Source: Thalassovita sp. (GTDB lineage Bacteria; Pseudomonadota; Alphaproteobacteria; Rhodobacterales; Rhodobacteraceae). From it: a stretch of 64,000 nucleotides of DNA. How positions within the stretch are numbered: position 1 is the stretch's first letter; each line of letters begins with the position of its first letter. The stretch is taken from NCBI GenBank assembly GCA_017792425.1, contig CP051233.1, positions 3,125,998 to 3,189,997 on the forward strand, in the 5' to 3' direction. Below, one piece after another: positions 45,398 to 53,224 of the stretch. The notes beneath the pieces are model-generated. The model saw only the letters and a program-made list of their open reading frames with translations, had not been told where the DNA came from and did no database searches. A program made the position numbers and the translations under genes.

Positions 45398-46456
45398 TCA
45401 GGCGACCTCGTGCATGAGGATCGCCGCCTCGGACCGGCTGAGGGTCCGGCGCGCGTAATCGCCGTATTCCGCGGGGTTGTCCGCCACGTCCGGGCGGGCG
45501 GCCTGCAGGCGGCGGCGGTCACTTTCCTCCAGCGCGTCAAAATGAGCGCTGGCGGGGTGAAAGCTTTCGGTATCCACGCCGTTGGCCCGGATCACATGGT
45601 GGCAGGGCAACAGCAGGTGAACATAGGTCACCTCTTTCAGGCCGATGTCCACGTTGACGGAATGGCCGTTGACCAGGTCGCGGGCGGCCACCAGCACCTC
45701 TGGCGTGTTGAACAGCGCACGGGCGGGGGCGCCTTTCAGCAGGATGCGATGATCGGGGGACACCAGCAGTTCCTCGTCCGGGCGGCCCGTGCCAAAGGCG
45801 CCGGACCGGATGCGGATCGGCCGCAGATAGGGCATCGTGTACAGGCGCGCGCCAGTCATCCGACGACGCCCGACCCACTGGATTTCCTGTGCGCCGCTGT
45901 CGCGGGTCTGCACCCTGTCGCCTTCGCGCAACTCTTCGACCCGGCGCAGGCCGTCCGGGGTTTCGATCCGGGTGCCCGGAGTGAAACAGATCACGCCGCG
46001 CCGCGTGTCATAGACCTCTCCACCGTCATCCGGGCGCAGGGCGGCATGCACGATCCACAGTTCGCGCCGCTGCGGCGGGACATCGCCCACGAACATCGCC
46101 AGCGCCGCGCCGCCCGTATCGGGGTCGATCAGCGTCACGGTGTAGGACCGTTTACCATCGGTTACGATGAAATAACGGTCGCGCAAGGGATGGGTGGGCG
46201 CGGCATCTACCTGCTGGTCGGACATGGCCAGCCCCACCAAACGGGACACCATCCGCGCCGCACTTCGGCGCAGGTTCTCCTCTCCGTCCGCGTTCTCCAG
46301 ACGCAACAGATCGTTCCGGCCATCCACCCGCAGCGCCTCTCCGTGCCAGGTCCACTGGGCCCCTACGGCCAGATGACTGACAGCGGCGGCCCGCAAGCCG
46401 TCGGTTTCCGTTTGCGACCAGGATATGACGAACGTGCCGCGATAGCGCGTTCTCAT
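45398..46456 (-). CDS. Hint-domain protein
   Basis: 352 residues. The C-terminal half is a Hint (Hedgehog/intein) module: CFTPGTRIETPDGLRRVEEL near 157, GDRVQTRD, SPDHRILL near 233 and YVHLLLPCHHVIRANGV near 280. The N-terminal 150 residues are beta-rich with no recognised motif. No downstream extein is present, so this is not a canonical intein; it resembles the roseobacter Hint proteins, in which self-cleavage or cross-linking has been suggested. Confidence 0.85.
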   Translation of the reverse strand: MRTRYRGTFVISWSQTETDGLRAAAVSHLAVGAQWTWHGEALRVDGRNDLLRLENADGEENLRRSAARMVSRLVGLAMSDQQVDAAPTHPLRDRYFIVTDGKRSYTVTLIDPDTGGAALAMFVGDVPPQRRELWIVHAALRPDDGGEVYDTRRGVICFTPGTRIETPDGLRRVEELREGDRVQTRDSGAQEIQWVGRRRMTGARLYTMPYLRPIRIRSGAFGTGRPDEELLVSPDHRILLKGAPARALFNTPEVLVAARDLVNGHSVNVDIGLKEVTYVHLLLPCHHVIRANGVDTESFHPASAHFDALEESDRRRLQAARPDVADNPAEYGDYARRTLSRSEAAILMHEVA

Positions 46457-46758
46457 TGCCCGTATGCCTGCCGTTTATTGTTTTATTGCCGTGCACAATA
46501 ACAGAGCGGCGGAGTCTTGCCTAGCCTCTAAGACGGCCCGCCTCGCCGCCGCAAACCCCGCTGCTGCATCCCCGAATCCAAGAATCGCCGCCCCAAACGC
46601 CGCCTTCACGCCGCCCAAGAAACACCCGCCCCGCCCGATACTGCCCAATCTTTAATCACAATCGCCGCCCGCACCGCCGCATTCCCCGAAAAACGCTGCG
46701 CCGCAGCACCAACCGCCTTGTGCTGGCCGGCCTGCCCCCCGATAGGATAGGCAAAATC

Positions 46759-46821
46759 TGCCACAAAGGCGTGGCAACACCTTTCCGTCCGTCAACCGGA
46801 CGACCGCAGCAACGGCGCTGC
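46759..46821 (+). promoter_or_regulatory. Candidate ANTAR (NasT-type) two-hairpin leader motif
   Basis: Hairpin 1: TGCCAC / GTGGCA with loop AAAGGC (46765-46770). Hairpin 2: GCAGC / GCTGC with loop AACGGC (46811-46816). Both are hexaloops with A at position 1 and G at position 4, the described signature of RNA bound by ANTAR antiterminators. A third small hairpin, GTCCG/CGGAC, lies between. The place, just before an assimilatory-type nitrite reductase gene, is where NasT targets occur. Confidence 0.6.
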
Positions 46822-46875
46822 AACCTCAATCACAACACCTCACGGGCCAAGAGCCCTTGTGACGATGGAGCGCCG
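46813..46875 (+). promoter_or_regulatory. Alternative long-range pairing covering the nirB ribosome binding site
   Basis: CGGCGCT (46813-46819) is perfectly complementary to AGCGCCG (46869-46875), which overlaps the end of the GGAG Shine-Dalgarno (46867-46870) and abuts the ATG. It shares bases with hairpin 2, so the two structures exclude each other. An inner hairpin GGGC-CAAGA-GCCC (46844-46856) is followed only by TTGTG, a poor terminator. Confidence 0.45.
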
Positions 46876-46876
46876 C

Positions 46877-49324
46877 ATGTCTAAACAACGTCTTGTCATC
46901 ATCGGGAATGGTATGGCCCCGGGCCGGATGCTGGAGCATCTGTTTGACCTGACCGACCAATACGAAGTCACCATCTTCAATGCCGAACCGCGCGTGAACT
47001 ATGACCGCATCATGCTGTCGCCAGTCCTGTCGGGCGACAAAAGCTTTGAAGATATCATCATCCACGACGATGCGTGGTACGCCGACCGCGGGATCATCCT
47101 GCACAAGGGGCACAGGGTCACCGCGATTGACCGCGACGCCCGCACCGTCACCAGCAGCGGCGGCATCACCGCGCCCTATGACAAGCTGGTGATCGCCACC
47201 GGATCGCTGCCCTTCATCATCCCGGTGCCGGGGCGTGATCTGGACGGGGTGCTGCCCTACCGCGACCTGGACAATACCGATGCGATGATCGCGGCCACCG
47301 AACGCGGCGGGCGCGCTGTTGTGATCGGCGGCGGGCTGCTGGGACTGGAAGCAGCGGCGGGCATGAAGGCGCGCGGGATGGAAGTTACGGTTCTGCACCT
47401 CATGCCCTCGCTGATGGAACGGCAACTGGACCCGGCGGCCGGCTACCTGTTGCAGCGCGAACTGGAATCGCGCGGGATCGAGGTGCATTGCAGCGCCAAC
47501 ACCAAGGCGATCCTGGGCGACACCCGCGTTGAGGGCGTGGAACTGGAAGACGGCACCGTGATCCATGCTGACCTGGTGGTGATGGCCGTCGGCATCCGTC
47601 CCAACACCTGGCTGGCCAAGGAATCCGGGCTGGAGGTCCGCCGGGGCATCATCACTGACGCGACCCTGCGCACCTCTGACCCGGCGATCTTTGCTGTCGG
47701 CGAATGCGCCGAGGTGGGCGACATGGTCTATGGCCTGGTCGCGCCGCTGTACCAGATGGCCCGCGTCGCCGCCGCGCATCTGGCCGGACCCTCCGACGCA
47801 GCCTTTCAGCATGTCGAAACACCGACCAAGCTGAAGGTGACGGGCTGCGACCTGTATTCCGTCGGCGATTTCTCTGAGGGCCCGGACAAAGAGGATATCG
47901 TGCTGCGCGATTCCACCCGTGGCTCCTACAAGCGTGTGATCCTGAAGGACAACGCCGTGGTTGGCGCGGTGCTGTACGGCGATGTAGCGGATGGCGCGTG
48001 GTACAACGAACTGCTGAAATCCGGTGAAAGCGTGCAGGACATGCGCGATACGCTGATCTTCGGGCAGGCCTATCAGGGTGGCGGTCAGGTTGACCCGTTG
48101 GCGGCGCTCGCCAACCTGCCCGATGACGCGGAAATCTGCGGCTGCAACGGTATCTCCAAGGGCACGATCATGGCCACGATCCGCGACAAGGGCCTGACCA
48201 CCCTGGCCGAAGTCCGCGCACATACCAAGGCCAGCGCCTCCTGCGGCACCTGCACCGGGCTGGTCGAGGGCGTGATGGGCCTGGCGCTGGGGGACAGCTT
48301 TGTCATCCCCGCCGCCGAAGGACTGTGCCCCTGCACCACCCACACCCACGGTGACGTGCGCCGCCTGATCAAGGCGAAAGGGCTGAAAACCATCCCCGCC
48401 GTGATGCAGGAACTGGAATGGTCCACCCCCGAAGGCTGCGCCAAATGCCGCCCGGCGCTGAACTACTACCTGGTGGCCGACTGGCCGGGCGAATACGTGG
48501 ATGACCAGCGGTCGCGCTTCGTCAACGAACGCCTGCACGCCAATATCCAGAAGGACGGCACCTATTCCGTGGTTCCGCGCATGTTCGGCGGCATCACCAC
48601 CCCGGACGAGCTGCGCGCCATCGCCGACGTGGCGGACAAATACGACATCCCCACCGTGAAGGTGACAGGCGGCCAGCGGATCGACCTGCTGGGCGTAAAG
48701 AAAGAGGATCTGATCCCGGTCTGGGCCGACCTGAACAAAGCGGGCATGGTGTCCGGCGCGGCCTATGCCAAGGGGCTGCGCACGGTGAAAACCTGCGTCG
48801 GAACCGACTGGTGCCGCTTCGGCACGCAGGACAGCACCGGGCTGGGCATCAAGCTGGAAAAGGCGCTCTGGGGGGCATGGTCCCCGGCCAAGCTGAAACT
48901 GGCCGTCACCGGCTGCCCGCGCAACTGCGCCGAAGCCACCTGCAAGGACATCGGCATCGTCTGCGTCGATAGCGGCTATGAAATCGTCTATGGCGGCGCG
49001 GCGGGCCTGCACATCCAGGGTACAACCCTGCTGGGCAAGGTCGCCACCGAACAGGAGGTGATCGAAACCGTCTGCGCCCTGACCCAGTATTACCGTGAAA
49101 CCGGGTTCTACCTGGAACGGATATACAAGTGGGCGGACCGGGTCGGATATGACCACATCCGGGCCGTGATCTATGACGACCCACAGGCCCGTCAGGAATA
49201 CTATGAACGCTTCGTCTTTGCGCAGCAGTTCGCGCAATCCGATCCCTGGGCCGAATTCGTCGGCGGCAAGGACGCCCATGAATTCGCCCCACTCGCCACT
49301 CTCAAGCTGGAGGCAGCCGAATGA
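46877..49324 (+). CDS. nirB: Nitrite reductase (NAD(P)H) large subunit
   Basis: 815 residues from the ATG at 46877 (GGAG 6 bases upstream). Order: FAD/NAD(P)H oxidoreductase (about 1-390, IGNGMAPGRMLEHL and FAVGECAE), two BFD-like [2Fe-2S] segments (CGCNGISKG, CGTCTG; CPCTT, CAKC), then the sirohaem/[4Fe-4S] part with cysteines at about 640, 646 (C-x5-C) and 680, 684 (CPRNC). It reduces nitrite to ammonium in the cytoplasm. It overlaps nirD by ATGA. Confidence 0.96.
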   Translation: MSKQRLVIIGNGMAPGRMLEHLFDLTDQYEVTIFNAEPRVNYDRIMLSPVLSGDKSFEDIIIHDDAWYADRGIILHKGHRVTAIDRDARTVTSSGGITAPYDKLVIATGSLPFIIPVPGRDLDGVLPYRDLDNTDAMIAATERGGRAVVIGGGLLGLEAAAGMKARGMEVTVLHLMPSLMERQLDPAAGYLLQRELESRGIEVHCSANTKAILGDTRVEGVELEDGTVIHADLVVMAVGIRPNTWLAKESGLEVRRGIITDATLRTSDPAIFAVGECAEVGDMVYGLVAPLYQMARVAAAHLAGPSDAAFQHVETPTKLKVTGCDLYSVGDFSEGPDKEDIVLRDSTRGSYKRVILKDNAVVGAVLYGDVADGAWYNELLKSGESVQDMRDTLIFGQAYQGGGQVDPLAALANLPDDAEICGCNGISKGTIMATIRDKGLTTLAEVRAHTKASASCGTCTGLVEGVMGLALGDSFVIPAAEGLCPCTTHTHGDVRRLIKAKGLKTIPAVMQELEWSTPEGCAKCRPALNYYLVADWPGEYVDDQRSRFVNERLHANIQKDGTYSVVPRMFGGITTPDELRAIADVADKYDIPTVKVTGGQRIDLLGVKKEDLIPVWADLNKAGMVSGAAYAKGLRTVKTCVGTDWCRFGTQDSTGLGIKLEKALWGAWSPAKLKLAVTGCPRNCAEATCKDIGIVCVDSGYEIVYGGAAGLHIQGTTLLGKVATEQEVIETVCALTQYYRETGFYLERIYKWADRVGYDHIRAVIYDDPQARQEYYERFVFAQQFAQSDPWAEFVGGKDAHEFAPLATLKLEAAE

Positions 49325-49641
49325 ACATCCAAGCCACGAACTGGGTTGCCGTCGGGCAGCTTTCAGACATCCCGCGCCAAGGCGCGCGCTGCGTGCAGAA
49401 CGGCGCGATGACCATCGCCATCTTCCGCACCACCGACGACCGCCTGTTCGCGATCGAGGACAAATGCCCCCACAAGGGCGGCCCCCTCAGCAACGGCATC
49501 GTGCATGACGGCTGCGTCACCTGCCCGCTGCACAACTGGGTGATCTCGCTGGAAACCGGTACGGCCCAAGGTGCCGACGAAGGCGCTACCGTCACCTTCC
49601 CCGTCAGGCTGGACGGGCAGACCGTTCTGCTGGGGCTGTAA
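49321..49641 (+). CDS. nirD: Nitrite reductase (NAD(P)H) small subunit
   Basis: 106 residues. A full Rieske [2Fe-2S] motif is present, CPHKGG (near 45) and CPLHNW (near 63); some NirD proteins lack it. It partners NirB. The start overlaps the nirB stop. No nitrate reductase (nasA) or transporter gene follows here. Confidence 0.95.
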   Translation: MNIQATNWVAVGQLSDIPRQGARCVQNGAMTIAIFRTTDDRLFAIEDKCPHKGGPLSNGIVHDGCVTCPLHNWVISLETGTAQGADEGATVTFPVRLDGQTVLLGL

Positions 49642-49705
49642 CAACGCCGCGTGTCGCGCCGTCGGTCCGGCGGCGCGGCGGCAGCAAACCGTCAGGGGGA
49701 CGGGT

Positions 49706-50158
49706 TCAGACCTTGTCGTGACGCTCCAGCGCGTCCAGCTCGTTCAGCAGGTCCAGCAGCGCGTTCAGCTTTTCCACGCCAAAGCTTTCCTTCAGCCAGG
49801 CGTTCAGCCGGCGGCTTTCCTGCAAGTTGTCCAGGATCAGCTGCCGCCCCGCCCCGGTGATCGTAACCAACTGCTTGCGGCGGTCTGTCGGATGCGGCGC
49901 GCGGGTGATGTAGGCCTTGCTTTCCAGCGTCTGCAATATCCGCGTCAGCGACGGCAACAACAGGCACGACCGCTCTGCGATCTCGGTCGGGTCCAGCGTG
50001 CCGCGTTCGTTCAGAACGCGCAGAACACGCCATTGCTGTTCGGTCACGCCGACATCGGTCAGCATGGTGCGGATCGGCCCCATCACCTTTTCCCGCGCGC
50101 GCAGCAGCGCGATCGGAAGCGAGCGATTCGTTTCGGGCGGTGTTGTGTTTGCGTTCAT
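49706..50158 (-). CDS. hpaR: MarR-family regulator, HpaR-like
   Basis: 150 residues. A winged helix (about 40-110) includes VTEQQWRVLRVLNERGTLDPTEIAERSCLLLPSLTRILQTLE and the wing HPTDRRKQLVTIT. It matches homoprotocatechuate regulator HpaR. The start at 50158 is the family start; the nearest SD-like GAAGG is 13 bases away, so it may be weakly initiated. It is divergent from hpaF, with an inverted repeat between. Confidence 0.85.
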   Translation of the reverse strand: MNANTTPPETNRSLPIALLRAREKVMGPIRTMLTDVGVTEQQWRVLRVLNERGTLDPTEIAERSCLLLPSLTRILQTLESKAYITRAPHPTDRRKQLVTITGAGRQLILDNLQESRRLNAWLKESFGVEKLNALLDLLNELDALERHDKV

Positions 50159-50225
50159 GAAAGCGTTTTGACCTTCTTTTTTGTGACTGACAATATGAGC
50201 GCTTGACGCAGGCACCGATAGAAAC

Positions 50226-50243
50226 TTAACACGTTAATGTTAA
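50226..50243. promoter_or_regulatory. Candidate HpaR operator
   Basis: TTAACA-N6-TGTTAA, a perfect inverted repeat with 6-bp arms in the hpaR-hpaF intergenic gap, 15 bases before the hpaF start. MarR-family repressors typically bind such sites in divergent promoters. Confidence 0.6.
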
Positions 50244-50258
50244 TCAAGGGTAGATGGC

Positions 50259-50642
50259 ATGCCGCATTTCATGATCGACTATTCCGCCAACCTGGAACAG
50301 GCGGTGGACTGGCCCGCCTTCTGTGACCTGCTGCGGCGCGCGGCAATCGGCACCGGCGTTTTCCCGATGGCCGGGGTGCGGGTGCGCGCGGTCCGCGCCG
50401 ATCACGTCAGCATCGCCGATGGCGACCCCAAGCATGGCTATATCGACATCAGCATCCGCCTGCGCGCCGGTCGCGCCCCCGAGGACAAGAAACGCGCGAC
50501 CGAAACCATCTTTGCCGCCGCCCGCGCCTTTCTGGACCCGCTGATGCAAACCCGTCCCATCGCCCTGTCGATGGAAATGCGTGACATAGACCCCAACCTG
50601 TCACCCAAGACCGGCACCATCCGCGATCATCTGTCCGGCTGA
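50259..50642 (+). CDS. hpaF: 5-carboxymethyl-2-hydroxymuconate isomerase
   Basis: 127 residues. It starts MPHFMIDYSAN, with Pro as first residue after Met removal, the catalytic base of tautomerase-fold CHM isomerases. The block DIDPNLSPKTGTIRDHL is near the end. It acts after ring cleavage and dehydrogenation in homoprotocatechuate degradation. AAGGG precedes the start. First gene of the four-gene + strand set. Confidence 0.88.
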   Translation: MPHFMIDYSANLEQAVDWPAFCDLLRRAAIGTGVFPMAGVRVRAVRADHVSIADGDPKHGYIDISIRLRAGRAPEDKKRATETIFAAARAFLDPLMQTRPIALSMEMRDIDPNLSPKTGTIRDHLSG

Positions 50643-50708
50643 CCCCCCTTGCCCGGCGCGCGGAATAGGCAATACTGCCAATATCGCCGCCCAGACAGGA
50701 GACCCGCA

Positions 50709-51689
50709 ATGCCCGTCCCGGCCCCCAACCTCTACCCCGCGTTCAACATCGTCCGGCTCAGCCATGTGGAACTGACCGTGACGGACCTGGCTGCCAGCCG
50801 CGCTTTTTACGTGGATACGCTGGGGCTGCAGATCACCGACAGGGATGACACCGCGATCTATCTGCGTGGGCTGGAAGAACGCGGCCACCACTGCATGATC
50901 CTGCGCCGCGGCCCGGAACCGGCGGTTCACGCTCTGTCCTACAAGGTCTATGCGGAAACCGACCTGGATAAGGCGCATGACTGGTTCGCCGGGCGCGGCC
51001 TGCCTGTTGAATGGGTGAACCGCCCCTATCAGGGTCGCACCCTGCGCACCACGGACCTGTTCGGCGCGCCGATGGAGTTCTACCACCGCATGGACCGGCT
51101 GCCCCCGATCCACCAGCACTATCGGCTGTACCACGGTGTCAAACCGCTGCGGATCGACCATTTCAACTGTTTCAGCCCGGACGTGGATGCCTCTGTCGCC
51201 TTCTACAACGACATGGGGTTCCGTGTGACCGAATATACCGAGGATGCAGAAAGCGGGAACCTGTGGGCCGCATGGATGCACCGCAAGGGCGGCATCCACG
51301 ACATCGCCTTTACCAACGGGCTGGGCCCCCGGCTGCACCATACCGCGTTCTGGGTGCCGACGCCGCTGAACATCATCGACCTGCTGGACCTGATGAGCAC
51401 CACCGGCTACCTGCCCAACATCGAGCGCGGGCCGGGGCGGCACGGGATTTCCAACGCCTTCTTCCTGTACGTGCTGGACCCGGACGGGCACCGGATCGAG
51501 CTGTACTGTTCCGACTATCAGACCGTGGACCCGGACCTGGAGCCGATCAAGTGGGACTTGACGGACCCGCAGCGCCAGACCCTGTGGGGCGCGCCCGCGC
51601 CGCGATCCTGGTTCGAAAACGGCAGCCGGTTCGACGGGGTGGACCCGCGCGCCAGCAAGATGAAGGCGCAGCCCATCATCGCCCCCTAG
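50709..51689 (+). CDS. hpaD: 3,4-dihydroxyphenylacetate 2,3-dioxygenase (type I extradiol)
   Basis: 326 residues from the ATG at 50709 (AGGAG upstream). Two vicinal-oxygen-chelate repeats. The metal ligands are visible in RIDHFNC (near 156), LHHTAFW and GHRIELYC near 263. The tail PIKWDLTDPQRQTLWG is typical of the Brevibacterium-type HPCD family. It opens the homoprotocatechuate ring. Confidence 0.92.
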   Translation: MPVPAPNLYPAFNIVRLSHVELTVTDLAASRAFYVDTLGLQITDRDDTAIYLRGLEERGHHCMILRRGPEPAVHALSYKVYAETDLDKAHDWFAGRGLPVEWVNRPYQGRTLRTTDLFGAPMEFYHRMDRLPPIHQHYRLYHGVKPLRIDHFNCFSPDVDASVAFYNDMGFRVTEYTEDAESGNLWAAWMHRKGGIHDIAFTNGLGPRLHHTAFWVPTPLNIIDLLDLMSTTGYLPNIERGPGRHGISNAFFLYVLDPDGHRIELYCSDYQTVDPDLEPIKWDLTDPQRQTLWGAPAPRSWFENGSRFDGVDPRASKMKAQPIIAP

Positions 51690-51720
51690 CGCGGGTGGAT
51701 GGTGCGGCCGCCTCCGGCAG

Positions 51721-51742
51721 GAGTATTTTGAGCAAGATGAAT
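51721..51742 (+). repeat. Dispersed intergenic repeat GAGTATTT-N4-CAAGATGAA, copy 2
   Basis: Same core and spacing as copy 1. A GCCG-CCTC-CGGC hairpin (51707-51718) lies just upstream. It is in the hpaD-FAD oxidase gap, and its 3' end runs into the region before the next start. Confidence 0.7.
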
Positions 51743-51760
51743 GACGGGAGGGAAGAAGGC

Positions 51761-53161
51761 ATGACCAAGGAATTGCAGGCCATCGTCGGCGCGGCGAACG
51801 TGTTGACCGGGCAGGACATGGCCAGGTGGTCGCAGGACTGGATCGGCAAGTATCACTATACGCCGCTGGCCGTGGTGCGCCCGGCCAACGTGCAGGAAGT
51901 GTCTGACATCGTGAAATGGGCCAACTGGTCGGGCACCAAGGTGGTGCCGGTCAGCGGAAACACCGGCCTGGCGGGTGGCGCGCAGGCCGAGGGGGCACTG
52001 ATGCTGTCGCTGGACCGGATGAACGCGATCCGCGAGGTACGCCCGTCCTCTCGGATCGCGATCGTCGAGGCGGGGGCGATCCTGTCGGACGTGCATGACG
52101 CCGCCGAGGCCGAGGGGCTGATCTTTCCGCTGACCTTCGGGGCCAAGGGCTCGGCGATGATCGGGGGGGTGCTGTCCACCAACGCGGGCGGGTCCAACGT
52201 GCTGCGCTATGGCAACACGCGCGACCTGGTGCTGGGAATAGAGGCGGTGCTGCCCACCGGCGAGATCATGGAAATCATGTCGGAACTGCACAAGGACAAT
52301 TCCGGCTATAACCTGAAGCACCTGCTGATCGGGGCCGAGGGCACGCTGGGCATCATCACCGCCGCCGTGCTGAAACTGCACCCCAGGCCGCGCGCCTATG
52401 CCACCGCGATGGTGGCCGCGCCGTCGCTGACCGCTGCGCTGACCCTGCTGAATCGCCTGCAAGAGGTCACCGGCGGCGCGGTCGAGGCGTTCGAGTACAT
52501 GCCGCGCGAGCACATCGAGATTCACACGCAGATCAAGCCCGGCGCGCGCGAACCCTTTGACGCGCCCCATGAGGTCAACCTGCTGGTCGAGGTCGGCGCC
52601 ACCGCCCCGCGCGACGCGACTCCTGGCGACGACGGGCAAATCCCCGTGGTCGCCTACCTGGAGGACATCCTGGCCGAGATGTTCGAGGACGGGTCCGTGC
52701 TGGACGCGGTGGTGGCGCAGAACGAAGCCCAGCGGCGCGAAATGTGGGAACGCCGCGAAGCTGCCGCCGAAATCGCCATGTCGCGCCGCCCGGTCATCAA
52801 CAACGATATCGCCCTGCCGCTGGATCAGGTCGCCCCGTTTCTGGATCTGATGCTGCCGCGCCTGCATCAGGTGGACCCCGGCGCGCGCCCGATCATCGTG
52901 GCGCACCTGGGTGATGGGAATATCCACTACACCGTCTGGCCCGGTTCGCAGGACGAAGCCGTGCATGACGCGATCATGGAAGCGGTCGAGGACGAAGTGC
53001 TGAAACTGGGTGGCAGTTTTTCCGCCGAACACGGGATCGGCACGTCGAAACTATCCTCGATGCGGCGGCGCAAGAACGCGGTCGCGCTGCAGGCGATGAA
53101 GGCGATCAAGGCCGCGCTGGACCCCAACGATATCCTCAACCCCGGCAAGCTTCTGCCCTGA
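51761..53161 (+). CDS. FAD-binding oxidoreductase (GlcD/D-2-hydroxyacid type)
   Basis: 466 residues from the ATG at 51761; AGAAGG is close upstream. A PCMH-type FAD domain (VVPVSGNTGLAGGAQ near 63, NAGGSNVLRYGNTRDLVLG near 138) is followed by a C-terminal catalytic domain with VAHLGDGNIHYTV near 385 and AEHGIGTSK near 424. It probably oxidises a D-2-hydroxy acid. The place in the hpa set suggests an aromatic-derived substrate, but this is inference. Confidence 0.82.
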   Translation: MTKELQAIVGAANVLTGQDMARWSQDWIGKYHYTPLAVVRPANVQEVSDIVKWANWSGTKVVPVSGNTGLAGGAQAEGALMLSLDRMNAIREVRPSSRIAIVEAGAILSDVHDAAEAEGLIFPLTFGAKGSAMIGGVLSTNAGGSNVLRYGNTRDLVLGIEAVLPTGEIMEIMSELHKDNSGYNLKHLLIGAEGTLGIITAAVLKLHPRPRAYATAMVAAPSLTAALTLLNRLQEVTGGAVEAFEYMPREHIEIHTQIKPGAREPFDAPHEVNLLVEVGATAPRDATPGDDGQIPVVAYLEDILAEMFEDGSVLDAVVAQNEAQRREMWERREAAAEIAMSRRPVINNDIALPLDQVAPFLDLMLPRLHQVDPGARPIIVAHLGDGNIHYTVWPGSQDEAVHDAIMEAVEDEVLKLGGSFSAEHGIGTSKLSSMRRRKNAVALQAMKAIKAALDPNDILNPGKLLP

Positions 53162-53224
53162 CCCCTTGCAGGGTTTGCTATGCCGTGTAACAAACCGCAG
53201 CGACACGCGGTGATGGAGGATGAC

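Larger units (their letters stand above)
46457..46876 (+). other. Intergenic region and nirB leader
   Basis: About 420 bases. The first part (46500-46740) is a C-rich, low-complexity stretch with repeated CGCCGCC tracts and no convincing ORF. The last 120 bases form the nirB leader, with two hexaloop hairpins (46759-46776 and 46806-46821) and an alternative pairing to the nirB start region. I found no reliable promoter by eye. Confidence 0.6.

Noticed and set aside
46720..46745. Sigma-54 promoter before nirB
   Set aside because: TGGCC and GC doublets are roughly spaced, but the required TTGC element is missing.
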